Notes: generated by a model not told the origin, from the letters alone. A DNA stretch of 58,191 nucleotides from Mogibacterium sp. (GCA_024403055.1 JAKSSO010000003.1:1-58191); one strand, 5' to 3'. Shown: positions 43,402 to 52,523, counted from the stretch's first letter. Translations and numbers: made by a program.

Positions 43402-44736
43402 CTGTTTCTTCGGAAGAGTGACTGTTATCGTCGTTCCCTTATCCACTTCACTCTCAATATTAATATCTCCGTTATGGATCGCTACTGCATGCTTGATGAT
43501 CGACAGACCGAGGCCCGTTCCGCCAACCTCCCTGGAGTGACTCTTGTCCACCCTATAGAACCTTTCAAACACCCTATCGATACTCTCCTCCGGAATACCT
43601 ATGCCTGTATCTGACACTCTCAACGTCACCCTTTCAGCTTCATCATGTACTTCGATACTGACTTTGCCCCCTTCACGGTTGTATTTGATCGCATTATCGC
43701 AGAGGTTATACACTATCGAGTGGAGCTGATGCGGCACAGCATCCAGCATCGCACTCTCGCCCTCAAGTTCCAGTGTCACACTGTTGTTTGCAGCAAAACT
43801 TTCGAGGCTCTCTACAGCGTTCTCGGCAATGCGATACAGATCCGTGTGCTCAACTTTTTTCTCGTTAATGCCTGAATCCAGTTTGGACAAATCTATCACA
43901 TCTTCAACGAGCTGTGACATTCGCTTGGATTCGTCATAAATCTTGGATGCAAACGGTTTAACATCTTCATCAGCTACAAGGCCGTTCCTGATCAGTTCCG
44001 CATATCCTGAAATAGCATGAAGCGGAGTCTTCATCTCATGCGAAACATTGGAAGTAAACTCCTGCCTTATATGTTCAGTTTTCTCCAGCTCAGCCCTGTC
44101 TCTTCTGATCTGATTCTGCTGCGCTGATAGTCTGTTTAGCAGTGGATCAAGCTCGTTATAAGTATCAGTTGACAACGGATCATCCAGATCAATGCCGTTT
44201 ATCGGCTCAACGATTTTACTGGAAACCCTGGATGCAACAACAAAGGCGATCAGCGTAACGATCATCAGTATCAAACATATTGGCTGCGCAAAGCCAAGCA
44301 ATAATGTCAGCACCGTACTGTGACTGTCTGACATCCTGACAACACTGCCGTCCTTAAGCCTCTTCGCACAATATAACTGCTTTTCCAGACGCGTCGATGA
44401 ATACCTGCTGCTCTCACCATATCCGGTTCGTATAGCTTCCCTGACCTCAGGTCTGGCAAGATGGTTTTCCATCTCAGAAGCGGAACTCTCGTTGTCGTAC
44501 AATACCGTTCCATCAGAGGCTATCCATGTTATTCTTACGCCCTTTACATCCATTGTGTCGAAGTACTCTATGCCAGATCGCTCCGCACCGTTGGCGACCA
44601 GTTTTACCTGATTCTTAAGTTGCTGCTCCTGAAGGCCGGAAAAGTATTCATAAGTACTTCCCATGATAAACACGAGAAAAGCGACCAGTGCAAGTAATGT
44701 TACCAGACTGATCGCTCTGAATATTCTCTTACGCAT
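43393..44736 (-). CDS. phoR: Sensor histidine kinase, PhoR type
   Basis: 447 residues: membrane segment at about 9-28, an extracytoplasmic sensor region, a second segment at about 150-170, HAMP-like linker, HisKA with SHEMKTPLHAISGYAE, and HATPase boxes NLCDNAIKYN, DTGIGIPEE and GGTGLGLSI. It overlaps the response regulator gene by 8 bp. Its link to phosphate comes from the symporter and Pho-box-like site downstream. Confidence 0.9.
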   Translation of the reverse strand: MRKRIFRAISLVTLLALVAFLVFIMGSTYEYFSGLQEQQLKNQVKLVANGAERSGIEYFDTMDVKGVRITWIASDGTVLYDNESSASEMENHLARPEVREAIRTGYGESSRYSSTRLEKQLYCAKRLKDGSVVRMSDSHSTVLTLLLGFAQPICLILMIVTLIAFVVASRVSSKIVEPINGIDLDDPLSTDTYNELDPLLNRLSAQQNQIRRDRAELEKTEHIRQEFTSNVSHEMKTPLHAISGYAELIRNGLVADEDVKPFASKIYDESKRMSQLVEDVIDLSKLDSGINEKKVEHTDLYRIAENAVESLESFAANNSVTLELEGESAMLDAVPHQLHSIVYNLCDNAIKYNREGGKVSIEVHDEAERVTLRVSDTGIGIPEESIDRVFERFYRVDKSHSREVGGTGLGLSIIKHAVAIHNGDINIESEVDKGTTITVTLPKKQFT

Positions 44737-45406
44737 CTCCTGCCTCCATACGATATCCTATGCCTCTAACCGTTTTTATCAGATCACCGTCTTTTCCAAG
44801 TTTGGTTCTTAGCGTACCAACATGGACATCTACAGTTCTGGTCTCGACATATGTGTCAGAGTGCCATACACCTGCAAGTAGCTGCTCTCTGGTGAACACT
44901 CTTTCAGGGTTTTCAGCAAACAGCAGCAGCAGATCAAATTCCTTGCGTGTCAGAACGATCTTTCGTCCATCGACAGTTACTTTGTGCTTGTTCGCATCGA
45001 TCACAGTGTTCCCCATCTTCACAACGTCTGCTCTGATCTGTGGACCCATTCTTCGAAGGATCGCTTTTACTCTTGAAACCATTTCCATCATCCCGAAAGG
45101 CTTCGCAAGATAATCATCTGCACCGAGATCCAGACCGACAACCTTGTCTATTTCGCTGTCCTTGGCAGTTGCCATCATGACAGGGATCTGCTCCGTGACA
45201 GGCGATGATTTAAGTTTTTTTAGAATGGTTATTCCGTCCTCACCCGGAAGCATGATATCCAGTATGATCATCTCCGGCAGTTCTTCTTTCATCGATTCCC
45301 AGAATTCTTCAGCATTGGCAAATCCCTTCCCTTTGTAGCCTGTAGAATTCAAAGTATATACGACCAGTTCCCTTATGCTATTGTCATCTTCAACGCAGTA
45401 AATCAT
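44729..45406 (-). CDS. phoP: Response regulator, PhoP/OmpR type
   Basis: 225 residues. The receiver has acidic residues EDD near the N-terminus, the phospho-acceptor aspartate in IILDIMLPGEDG, and K in DDYLAKPFGMMEM; the C-terminal winged helix has VLTRKEFDLLLLFAENPERVFTREQLL and VDVHVGTLRTKLGKDGDLIKTVRGIGYRME. It is cotranscribed with the kinase gene. AAAGGTG precedes the ATG. Confidence 0.92.
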   Translation of the reverse strand: MIYCVEDDNSIRELVVYTLNSTGYKGKGFANAEEFWESMKEELPEMIILDIMLPGEDGITILKKLKSSPVTEQIPVMMATAKDSEIDKVVGLDLGADDYLAKPFGMMEMVSRVKAILRRMGPQIRADVVKMGNTVIDANKHKVTVDGRKIVLTRKEFDLLLLFAENPERVFTREQLLAGVWHSDTYVETRTVDVHVGTLRTKLGKDGDLIKTVRGIGYRMEAGDA

Positions 45407-45454
45407 GTTTTCACCTTTCGAAGTCTCATCTTCAGATCTGTCGAGCTGATTGTA

Positions 45455-46147
45455 TCACAACGGTCGCTTTTTCGCCTTTACTAATGTCTTGAGGTATTCC
45501 TTTTGTTCCCCGGTAATGCGATTGCTTTCTCTGGCCTTTTGGATCGTCTTGTTGTGAGTCCAGGTCTCCAACCTGCCGTCTCTGATATACGGAATCGTCG
45601 CATCCCACTGTTTTGCCAGAGCCGTCGCGAAGAACCAGGCCACCATCATTTTTGCATAGTAATCATCAATGCGAACATTCGCCGGTATCTCAAGATATTC
45701 TTCCCTGAAATCCTCATCAAGATAATGCGACATCAGCATCTCCATGCCAAAACGGCTGGTGTATACCGCGTCATTCCCCGACCATTCAACGATCTTGTCG
45801 ATCAGACGGTCTCTGTTTTTCTTAAAACACTTCGGCGACATGATATCGCACACAGCCCAGTTGTCTACATACGGCAGGAATCTGTCCACCTCTGCCACGC
45901 AATCATCATAGTTCTTGAATTCAGACAGTATCAGGCCATGCAGCATGTTCTCATCATAATACTTGTGCGGCAGATCTGCCAGAAAATCCTCATAGTCTCC
46001 TGATCTGTATATCTCTTTTGCAAGCTTTCTTACAGCGGGGACACGCACGCCGATAAACAGTTTCCGGCTGATCGTTGGCGTAAGTCTGGCCTGAAAATCC
46101 GCGTATTTCTCATCTGCCAGTTCAAACAACTTCTTAGTAACTTCCAT
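45455..46147 (-). CDS. DNA alkylation repair protein, AlkD family
   Basis: 230 residues of HEAT-like helical repeats: GVRVPAVRKLAKEIYRSGDYEDFL, YYDENMLHGLILSE, VDNWAVCDIMSPKCFKKNRD, SRFGMEMLMSHYLDEDF. AlkD-like DNA glycosylases excise positively charged alkylpurines without base flipping; the VDNWAVCD aspartate fits the catalytic position. It ends 49 bp before the phoP start in the same direction. Confidence 0.9.
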   Translation of the reverse strand: MEVTKKLFELADEKYADFQARLTPTISRKLFIGVRVPAVRKLAKEIYRSGDYEDFLADLPHKYYDENMLHGLILSEFKNYDDCVAEVDRFLPYVDNWAVCDIMSPKCFKKNRDRLIDKIVEWSGNDAVYTSRFGMEMLMSHYLDEDFREEYLEIPANVRIDDYYAKMMVAWFFATALAKQWDATIPYIRDGRLETWTHNKTIQKARESNRITGEQKEYLKTLVKAKKRPL

Positions 46148-46159
46148 ATCTTTACCGCC

Positions 46160-46525
46160 TTACTTCACTGGTGTTCCTACTTCAATAAGATTGCCATCCG
46201 GATCATAAAACCTTATCACCTTCTGTCCCCAGCTGTGTGTCCTCAGCCGATCAACATATTCCGTTTCCGGATACATACTTTCCAGCTTTTCAATAAATCC
46301 CTCTATGTCAGTTTCCTCAAAATAAAGTTCACAGGAATTATTCTTCCATGTGACATCACGTCTGAGGAAGTCCTTCCAATACGACTCAGCCTGCAGGACA
46401 AGTCCATCGGTCAGGATCATGTTGCCATCGTTGTCCACGACAAGCTCGAGTCCGAACAGATCATGATAATATTTCCTAGACCTCTCTATGTCTCTGACCA
46501 CTATCAGTATATTCTTAAGCTTCAT
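46160..46525 (-). CDS. VOC-family protein (glyoxalase fold)
   Basis: 121 residues from MKLKNILIVVRDIERSRKYYHDLFGLELV, the vicinal-oxygen-chelate pattern, ending in IRFYDPDGNLIEVGTP. Substrate unknown. The start at 46525 is set by GGAGAG about 9 nt upstream. The gene lies 12 bp before alkD. Confidence 0.88.
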   Translation of the reverse strand: MKLKNILIVVRDIERSRKYYHDLFGLELVVDNDGNMILTDGLVLQAESYWKDFLRRDVTWKNNSCELYFEETDIEGFIEKLESMYPETEYVDRLRTHSWGQKVIRFYDPDGNLIEVGTPVK

Positions 46526-46611
46526 ATGATCACTCTCCATTTTTACTTAACCATTCCATCACTGTTTCCAGTGGCGTATAAGTCGTCACTTCAGACTCAA
46601 ACCGAATCCAC

Positions 46612-47130
46612 TTACATCTTCCAGGCGCCTTTTCCTTCTCTTGCCACGAAAATATATCGAATGAATTCCTTTCCGATAGGGACAAATTTGCCCTCGTCCA
46701 TCATTTCGCATATCTCATCCGCATCCGCCCACTTTACAGCTTCAACTTCGCCTTCCTGAAGCGTAAATTCAAGATCCTCACTATCGATCTCAATTGTGTA
46801 GAAGTCATCAAATCCGACTATGAAGTTCATCGTCATCACAGGTCTGTGATCGGAAAGATCCAGTTTGAGTCCGACCTCCTCCATCACTTCGCGTTCAGCT
46901 GCCATCTGACTCGTCTCACCGGCACTGACAGCACCACCTGCACTGAAATCCCAGAGGGAAGGTCTTATGGATAAAGTAGACGCTCTCTTCTGGATCAACA
47001 TCCGTCCTTTTTTATCAAATACGCAGACATGAACAAAAAGTCGATATCTGTCTGCCGGGCAATGTCTCCTATCGGAGACCTCACCTGTCAGCTGTCGGTC
47101 AATATCATAAAGATCGATATGTTCACTCAT
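46612..47130 (-). CDS. Nudix hydrolase
   Basis: 172 residues with a full Nudix box, GAVSAGETSQMAAEREVMEEVGL, and an N-terminal DIDRQLTGEVSDR...YRLFVHVCVF resembling isopentenyl-diphosphate isomerase-like/YfcD proteins. The substrate is not predictable. GGGAGG precedes the ATG, and a TATAGTATAAT-rich stretch upstream (47150-47170) may be its promoter. Confidence 0.9.
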   Translation of the reverse strand: MSEHIDLYDIDRQLTGEVSDRRHCPADRYRLFVHVCVFDKKGRMLIQKRASTLSIRPSLWDFSAGGAVSAGETSQMAAEREVMEEVGLKLDLSDHRPVMTMNFIVGFDDFYTIEIDSEDLEFTLQEGEVEAVKWADADEICEMMDEGKFVPIGKEFIRYIFVAREGKGAWKM

Positions 47131-47225
47131 TTACACACCTCCCAGAAGATCTTATACTATATTATTATACTATATAAAATGGCAGGATCGCAGAAAAAAG
47201 CGCTCCCCCGGATCATAAGAAAAAA

Positions 47226-47245
47226 CGCAGCCCAAACGGGCTGCG
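47226..47245 (-). terminator. Intrinsic terminator of the acyl-CoA ligase gene
   Basis: CGCAGCCC (47226-47233) and GGGCTGCG (47238-47245) with a 4-nt loop, followed on the minus strand by a T-run. It lies 18 bp after the ligase stop. Confidence 0.9.
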
Positions 47246-47263
47246 CTGATTATTTCTCACGAT

Positions 47264-48931
47264 CTATCTTATTCGTTTCAATGTATTGCTGAGCTTGACC
47301 TTTTCAATTTCAAGCTGTCTTTTTACTTTTGCTGTTGCAGTCCTGAGCATTGGTTCTTTCGTTATGGATAATGCCTTTACATGCTTGTACTTTGGCATTT
47401 TCGAGTTGATTCTCTTTATGTCATCCCATATTGTTTTTTCATTAATATCAAGACCACTCTCAATTACTATTTCAGCTGCAACAATGGAATCCTCATCATT
47501 GTTCTCCACAGACCCGGCTCCGAAAACCAGACTCTCCGCCACATATGGCAGGGTATTGATCGATGCCTCTATTTCCTCCGGATAAACATTCTTGCCATTC
47601 TTCAAAACCACGACGTTCTTCTTGCGGCCTGTAACATAGAGGTATCCGTCCCGGTCGATCTTTCCGTAATCGCCGGTATGAAGCCATCCGTTTTCAATAG
47701 TCTCAGCCGTCAGTTCAGGCTCTCTGTAGTAACCCAGCATGACATTGCTGCCGTGAACCATTATCTCTCCTACGCCTTCGGAGTCAGGGGCGCTTATCAT
47801 GACGTTTACATTCGGTATAGGCTTTCCGACGGACCCCGGTCTCAGGTTTTCAGGATTTTCAGCTGCAATAACCGGGGATGATTCTGTCATTCCATATCCC
47901 TGTATTGCCATTATGCCCCAATCATGGAAGTCACTGATGACCTCAGGCTTTACTGCAGCTGCACCGCTTATGAGCAGCCTGAGTTTTCCACCAAGACCTT
48001 CAATGACATCCCTGAATAACGTCCTTCTAATGTCTATCCCACGCTTCATTAAAGAACGACTCAGACTCTGCATTTTTCTCATCTTTTCAAGTTTTCCGCT
48101 ACTCTGAGCTTTTTTCAGAATATTCTTATGAAGTGACTCAATGATAAGAGGAACACAGAAAAACGCCGTTACTCCATATTCTCTGAAATTCTTCTGTATG
48201 TGTCTGATACCGTCACAAAATGCAGTCGTAGCACCCTGATATATGAAAACCAGCTGTCCCATCAGTCCGAATGTATGATGGTAAGGGAGCAATGCAAGGT
48301 TAATATCATCTTTCCTTATATCTTCATGCATGACCAGCGCACAGATATTTGATGCAATATTTAGATTGGACAGCATGACAGCCTTGGATCTGCTGGTGGT
48401 TCCCGATGTAAAAATGAGAACGCTCATAGCCATGTTATCAATAGGCGCATCAATGTAGGCTCTATCCCCGTATCTCAATCTCCGCTTTCCCACTTCGATA
48501 TGGTCTGCGAGTTCATCCATGTAAATGATCCTCTGCAGATTGCATTTTCCGGACAAAATCAGGTCTTCAAGTACGCTCTTATGAGTTCGATCTGCAATAA
48601 TACAATCCGCTTCAGATGAAGCAAGGCAGGTCAGCAATTCACCATCAGGAAGTCCATTATCCAGCGGGATAATAACACCAACACCGCAAACAACAGTAAG
48701 ATAGACAAGAAGCCATTCATACGAGTTCGGTCCAATTACGGCGATCCTCTGTCCTTGCATCCCGGCTGACAGCATGTATGTACCCAAAGCATCAATATCA
48801 GTTCTCAAGTCGCTGAAACTGATGTTATTATACTTGCCCTCTTTTTTTATGATAAAAGCCGTTCTGTCTCTGTGTCTCTCAGTGCAATCCCTCAGCAATT
48901 GCCGAACATTAACAAACTGATTTGCCCTCAT
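47264..48931 (-). CDS. AMP-dependent acyl-CoA synthetase/ligase
   Basis: 555 residues of the ANL superfamily: SVLIFTSGTTSRSKAVMLSN (P-loop), YGMTESSPVI, and HTGDYGKIDRDGYLYVTGRKKNVVVLKNGKNVYPEEIE. It probably activates a fatty acid as CoA thioester (or loads a carrier protein). AAGGAGG precedes the ATG. Its promoter carries a palindrome and faces a divergent DUF1836 gene, a likely local regulator. Confidence 0.9.
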   Translation of the reverse strand: MRANQFVNVRQLLRDCTERHRDRTAFIIKKEGKYNNISFSDLRTDIDALGTYMLSAGMQGQRIAVIGPNSYEWLLVYLTVVCGVGVIIPLDNGLPDGELLTCLASSEADCIIADRTHKSVLEDLILSGKCNLQRIIYMDELADHIEVGKRRLRYGDRAYIDAPIDNMAMSVLIFTSGTTSRSKAVMLSNLNIASNICALVMHEDIRKDDINLALLPYHHTFGLMGQLVFIYQGATTAFCDGIRHIQKNFREYGVTAFFCVPLIIESLHKNILKKAQSSGKLEKMRKMQSLSRSLMKRGIDIRRTLFRDVIEGLGGKLRLLISGAAAVKPEVISDFHDWGIMAIQGYGMTESSPVIAAENPENLRPGSVGKPIPNVNVMISAPDSEGVGEIMVHGSNVMLGYYREPELTAETIENGWLHTGDYGKIDRDGYLYVTGRKKNVVVLKNGKNVYPEEIEASINTLPYVAESLVFGAGSVENNDEDSIVAAEIVIESGLDINEKTIWDDIKRINSKMPKYKHVKALSITKEPMLRTATAKVKRQLEIEKVKLSNTLKRIR

Positions 48932-48961
48932 GTATCTCCTCCTTGCAAAATGGATGGTTGT

Positions 48962-48982
48962 ATCTAGTTTCGAAAACTAGAT
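48962..48982. promoter_or_regulatory. Palindromic operator over the ligase -10
   Basis: ATCTAGTTT (48962-48970) and AAACTAGAT (48974-48982) are perfect 9-bp arms around CGA. The right arm overlaps the -10 of the minus-strand promoter, a position suited to repression. Confidence 0.75.
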
Positions 48983-49007
48983 TACATCATTTTTATTATT
49001 ATGTCAA
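48979..49007 (-). promoter_or_regulatory. Promoter of the acyl-CoA ligase gene
   Basis: TTGACA (49002-49007) and TAATCT (48979-48984) on the minus strand, spaced 17 bp. The leader to the ATG is about 40 nt. Confidence 0.75.
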
Positions 49008-49009
49008 TC

Positions 49010-49038
49010 TTGACTCTGTGAAGTTTACGTGATATTGT
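49010..49038 (+). promoter_or_regulatory. Promoter of the DUF1836 gene
   Basis: TTGACT (49010-49015) and TATTGT (49033-49038), spaced 17 bp. The two -35 hexamers of the divergent promoters are only 2 bp apart, so polymerases would compete. Confidence 0.7.
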
Positions 49039-49073
49039 CTTTTTGAAGAAAACAAACAGGAGGTAATTATCTT

Positions 49074-49550
49074 ATGAAAGAAGCTGCATTTAATATAAGT
49101 GATTTCAGCTTGCCAAGATGGAATGATCTTCCTGAAATATCTCTGTACTCCGACCAGCTTATAACCTGGATAAACAATACTCTCGAGCCGATCTCCATAG
49201 GAGACAGCCCTTTAACCAAATCCATGGTCAATAATTATGTTAAACATGGTCTTGTCAAGCCCCCTGTCAACAAGCAGTATTCAAGGGTGCATCTTGCCAA
49301 GTTGCTCGTGGTGTGTGTCCTTAAATCTGTCTTCAGCATGGAACAAATCGGCCGATATGTTTTCTTTGCTGTTGAAGACAGCACGATACCTGCTACTTAT
49401 GATTTTTTTGCTGAAATGCTGGAAAAGAGCATTGACGATATTTTTAATAAAAAAGTACCTGATATAAAAAAAGATACTGACAAAGAGTATCTGAACAGAT
49501 CGATCATTCTTGCTTGTGCATATAAGATATATGTAGAAAAAACTTCATGA
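49074..49550 (+). CDS. DUF1836 protein, putative transcriptional regulator
   Basis: 158 residues. The N-terminal part has LTKSMVNNYVKHGLVKPPVNKQYSRVHLAKLLVV, a MerR-like helix-turn-helix reading typical of DUF1836; the C-terminal part is helical. Members of the family are predicted regulators. It is divergent from the ligase gene, with a palindromic site between them, which supports a local control role. AGGAGG precedes the ATG. Confidence 0.82.
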   Translation: MKEAAFNISDFSLPRWNDLPEISLYSDQLITWINNTLEPISIGDSPLTKSMVNNYVKHGLVKPPVNKQYSRVHLAKLLVVCVLKSVFSMEQIGRYVFFAVEDSTIPATYDFFAEMLEKSIDDIFNKKVPDIKKDTDKEYLNRSIILACAYKIYVEKTS

Positions 49551-49562
49551 ATACATAAGAAA

Positions 49563-49603
49563 AGGTCCCCCTTCAGGCACCGGCCTGAAAGAGGACTTTT
49601 TTC
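49563..49603 (+). terminator. Intrinsic terminator of the DUF1836 gene
   Basis: CTTCAGGC and GCCTGAA pair in the upper stem and GTCC/GGAC in the lower, followed by TTTTTT. The sequence 49604-49611 after it is a short spacer. Confidence 0.88.
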
Positions 49604-49611
49604 ATGTCATG

Positions 49612-49782
49612 TTATTCATCCGTTTCTTCATAATAGTCTGAGGCAGTTTTTTGCTCATTGATGAATTCTTCTGCCTCCCGACGCTCAAGTTCAGTCGCTT
49701 TGACTCTCTGGGCAGGCTGATTAACAACGATCTGCGGGAACGGGATCCCAACATCGAGTATTAACCAATATTTTTTGGTGCT
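49612..49782 (-). other. Start-less open frame continuing pyrI in the -1 frame
   Basis: 56 open codons between TGA 49785-49783 and TAA 49614-49612, containing no ATG, GTG or TTG. The product reads as real protein: DVGIPFPQIVVNQPAQRV, KATELERREAEEFINEQ, TASDYYEETDE. The frame is exactly -1 to pyrI, whose last codons (CCA AAA AAT ATT GGT TAA) contain the slippery heptamer A AAA AAT. A -1 shift would replace the last two PyrI residues by 52 new ones. A decayed 3' gene remnant is the alternative. Confidence 0.45.
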
Positions 49783-50189
49783 TCACTCTCGCAGTACAGG
49801 CATCTGTACAGCTTCTTTTCCGGATCAACAAGAACAAATTCATGCTGAATGCTGCGCTCGGATGATGTTATGCAGCGAGGATTCTTGCACACAATAAGGT
49901 TCTTGATACGCTCCGGCAGAGAGAGATGCTCCCTCTTTACCAGCTTGCCGTCTCTGATGATATTAACTGTAATACCCGGATCGATATATCCCAGAATATC
50001 AAAGTTCAAATCGATTACCTGACCAACCTTTATGATATCCTTTTTGCCCATCTTCTCGCTTTCTGCATTTTTGATCATTGCTACAGTGCACTCGAGTTTA
50101 TCCAGGCCAAGAAGCTCATATATTTCGATTCCGCGTCCTGCGGTAATATGATCCAGCACAATGCCGTCCCTAATCTGTCCAATTATCAT
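49761..50189 (-). CDS. pyrI: Aspartate carbamoyltransferase regulatory chain
   Basis: 142 residues: [35 protein letters not shown], and the zinc site CKNPRC...[11 protein letters not shown] with four cysteines, of the full-length PyrI type. It binds nucleotide effectors and tunes PyrB. Its ATG overlaps the pyrB stop (ATGA). The normal end APKNIG follows the zinc domain; a possible -1 frameshift extension is listed separately. Confidence 0.95.
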   Translation of the reverse strand: MIIGQIRDGIVLDHITAGRGIEIYELLGLDKLECTVAMIKNAESEKMGKKDIIKVGQVIDLNFDILGYIDPGITVNIIRDGKLVKREHLSLPERIKNLIVCKNPRCITSSERSIQHEFVLVDPEKKLYRCLYCESEAPKNIG

Positions 50190-51103
50190 ACAGTTACCCC
50201 CAATAACTTCAGAATAAGTGCCATTCTAATAAATTTACCATTCTTTACCTGCCTCATGTAGCATGCATACGGTGTCGAATCCACTTCTGTAGATATCTCA
50301 TTAACACGTGGCAACGGATGCAGAACGGAAAGGCTATCCTTTGCATTCTTTAATTTATCCGGCGTAAGAATGTATGTATCCTTCAATCTCATGTAATCCG
50401 CCTCATTGAAGAATCTTTCCCTCTGAACTCTTGTCATGTACAGGATATCCAGATCAGGAATTGAATCTTCAAGGCTGGCTACCTCTTCATAAGGAATGTT
50501 ACGCGGTTCAAGAACATCGCTTTTGATGTACTGTGGAATTCGTAATTCCTCAGGTGAAATGAGAACAAATTTGATCCCTGAATATCTGGACATTGCAGTA
50601 ATAAGAGAATGTACGGTTCTTCCGAACTTCAGGTCTCCGCAAAGACCGATAGTAAGGTTATCAAGACCTCCCTTTTCACGATATATCGTCAGCAGATCGG
50701 TAAGTGTCTGGGTCGGATGATTATGACCACCATCACCCGCATTGATGACCGGCACTTCCGATACCCTTGATGCAACAAGAGGTGCACCCTCTTTAGGATG
50801 TCGCATTACTATGATATCAACATAGCTGCTTACAGTCTGGATCGTATCTGCTACAGTTTCACCTTTTGCAGTTGAACTGCTTGCAGCCTCAGAAAAGCCT
50901 AAAACTTTGCCGCCCAAACTATTCATTGCTGACTCAAAACTAAGTCTTGTCCTGGTAGAAGGCTCAAAAAAAAGCGTAGCTAACTGTTTATATTGGCACG
51001 CATTTTGATATTTCTCAGGATTTTCGATAATGTCATTTGCAGTCTGTATGAGATCCATTATCTCATCTACAGAAAGATCTTTGATGTCTATCAAATGTCT
51101 CAC
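50186..51103 (-). CDS. pyrB: Aspartate carbamoyltransferase catalytic chain
   Basis: Carbamoyl phosphate plus aspartate to carbamoyl-aspartate in pyrimidine synthesis. 305 residues with [15 protein letters not shown], the SSSTAKGET loop, [22 protein letters not shown] and [11 protein letters not shown]. The start is GTG at 51103, with GGAG 7 nt upstream. The promoter is close and no pyrimidine attenuator is evident in the roughly 35-nt leader. Confidence 0.96.
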   Translation of the reverse strand: MRHLIDIKDLSVDEIMDLIQTANDIIENPEKYQNACQYKQLATLFFEPSTRTRLSFESAMNSLGGKVLGFSEAASSSTAKGETVADTIQTVSSYVDIIVMRHPKEGAPLVASRVSEVPVINAGDGGHNHPTQTLTDLLTIYREKGGLDNLTIGLCGDLKFGRTVHSLITAMSRYSGIKFVLISPEELRIPQYIKSDVLEPRNIPYEEVASLEDSIPDLDILYMTRVQRERFFNEADYMRLKDTYILTPDKLKNAKDSLSVLHPLPRVNEISTEVDSTPYACYMRQVKNGKFIRMALILKLLGVTV

Positions 51104-51140
51104 AGTACATCTCCTTTTTCTTCATGTTTGTATTTGATTA

Positions 51141-51169
51141 ATTTTATTATTTGTTTAAATACCTGTCAA
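51141..51169 (-). promoter_or_regulatory. Promoter of pyrBI
   Basis: Consensus TTGACA (51164-51169) and TAAAAT (51141-51146) on the minus strand with 17-bp spacing. The leader is too short for a PyrR-type attenuator. Confidence 0.8.
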
Positions 51170-51183
51170 TTCTTTTCGTATTT

Positions 51184-51572
51184 TTACACATGCTGTTTAA
51201 TGATTTTCCACTCATTATAAAGCTTTTCAATATTCCATGCCGCATTTGCGGGACTGGTCGATGGAAGCTTAACAGGCATGCGCTTGCAGACAGGATACAG
51301 ATATTTAATAAATAATTTGTACGAAGTAGTTCCGTTACAGTAGATCTCCTCTATGTCTGCTTCGTCAAGGATTTTCATGATGTCAACAGGTGTAACATTC
51401 TTAATGCTACTATCACTTGAGCCTGTTATATCGCACTCTTCAATCGTATCCCACAACGCAATATGATTCCGGATCAAGATGTTCCTGCGACCTTCAATGC
51501 TTAAAGGAATACTAATATCCAGGATCCGCTCCAGCAGCGGCCAGAATCTGTTCTTCTGCCATTTAGTAGGAA
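51184..51572 (-). pseudogene. 5'-truncated DNA-deoxyinosine glycosylase
   Basis: The frame reads NRFWPLLERILDISIPLSIEGRR, IALWDTIEECDITGSSDSSIKNVTPVDI and KLPSTSPANAAWNIEKLYNEW, clear hallmarks of the uracil-DNA-glycosylase-superfamily deoxyinosine glycosylase. The usual N-terminal 35-40 residues with the LILGSFPS active-site motif are missing; upstream the frame runs inside the yitT 3' end with unrelated residues. It therefore looks like a deletion remnant fused to the end of yitT and is probably inactive. Confidence 0.7.
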
Positions 51573-51575
51573 TAC

Positions 51576-52523
51576 CTATTCCATTTCGTTGATATCCTGG
51601 AAACCTCTGCCAGCGCCCCATACCGAGCTGACTCTCAGCACGGTAACGAATGAGTGCTGGTCATGTTTTGCCAGAAATCTCTTGATAAGGAAAGACTCAC
51701 GCGGCGAGCAGAGTATCTGGAGCTGCTTGCGCTTCTCTCCGGTGTACTCGCCTATCTTCTCAACGCTTGTTACACCTCTTCCGAGCTCATACATGACATA
51801 GTCGCAGAGCTCGTCAGGAATATCTGTCAGAATATCCAGCTGTACCACCTTGTCATTGAATCCGTACATGACTGCTTCGCCGACCTTCATCGAAATGAAC
51901 ATTGTGATCAGTGCATACAGTGCAGTATCCAGGCTGAATACAAATGCGCTGATAACTACAACACCTGCATTGATAATAAAAGTAATATCATTCAGTCCGA
52001 CATGCTGCAGCTTTTTATATTTTATGACCTTGGCGATCGAGTCTGCTCCGCCTGACGAATATCCCGCCTTGAAGGTCAGTCCGTTACATATACCGAAACA
52101 TACTCCGCAGAAGCAGGAGCAGAGAAAGAGATCGTCACTCTTGAATTCATATCCTGTTATCTCGAATATGGCATAAACGGTAGGATAAGTTACAGACAGA
52201 AGTATTATCTTGCGCGCTTCTCTGAATCCCAGCATCAGCCATACTATCAGTAGGATCACTCCCGCAAAGCCGTATGATATCAGCGAATAGTTCCAGTTGG
52301 TATAATGCTGGACCATTCTTGCAAGACCGGCAGTTCCTCCGCAGGTCAGCCCGTTAGGTATCATTACGCAGATAGATGCAAACGAGAAGATAACAGCACC
52401 GATCATTGCCATTGCTACCTCTCCGACTCTTACTTTCAGTTTGGATTTTCCATGATATTTTGGATCAGTTGCCGCCATGACATTTGCGGCCTTGATCTCT
52501 TCCTCAAGTTTCTTCTTACTCAT
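51576..52523 (-). CDS. YitT-family membrane protein
   Basis: 315 residues: five to six membrane helices (VMIPNGLTCGGTAGLARM, GLTFKAGYSSGGADSIAKVI) and a C-terminal soluble DUF2179 domain (KVVQLDILTDIPDELCDYVM, GRGVTSVEKIGEYTGEKRKQLQILCSPRE). Function is not established. Its start overlaps the end of the methyltransferase gene by 8 bp. Confidence 0.9.
   Translation of the reverse strand: MSKKKLEEEIKAANVMAATDPKYHGKSKLKVRVGEVAMAMIGAVIFSFASICVMIPNGLTCGGTAGLARMVQHYTNWNYSLISYGFAGVILLIVWLMLGFREARKIILLSVTYPTVYAIFEITGYEFKSDDLFLCSCFCGVCFGICNGLTFKAGYSSGGADSIAKVIKYKKLQHVGLNDITFIINAGVVVISAFVFSLDTALYALITMFISMKVGEAVMYGFNDKVVQLDILTDIPDELCDYVMYELGRGVTSVEKIGEYTGEKRKQLQILCSPRESFLIKRFLAKHDQHSFVTVLRVSSVWGAGRGFQDINEME

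Noticed and set aside
49600..49760. A separate small gene starting ATG near 49755 (MLGSRSRRSL...) on the minus strand
   Set aside because: Its product is Ser/Arg-rich and looks like an out-of-frame reading; the neighbouring frame has normal protein composition.
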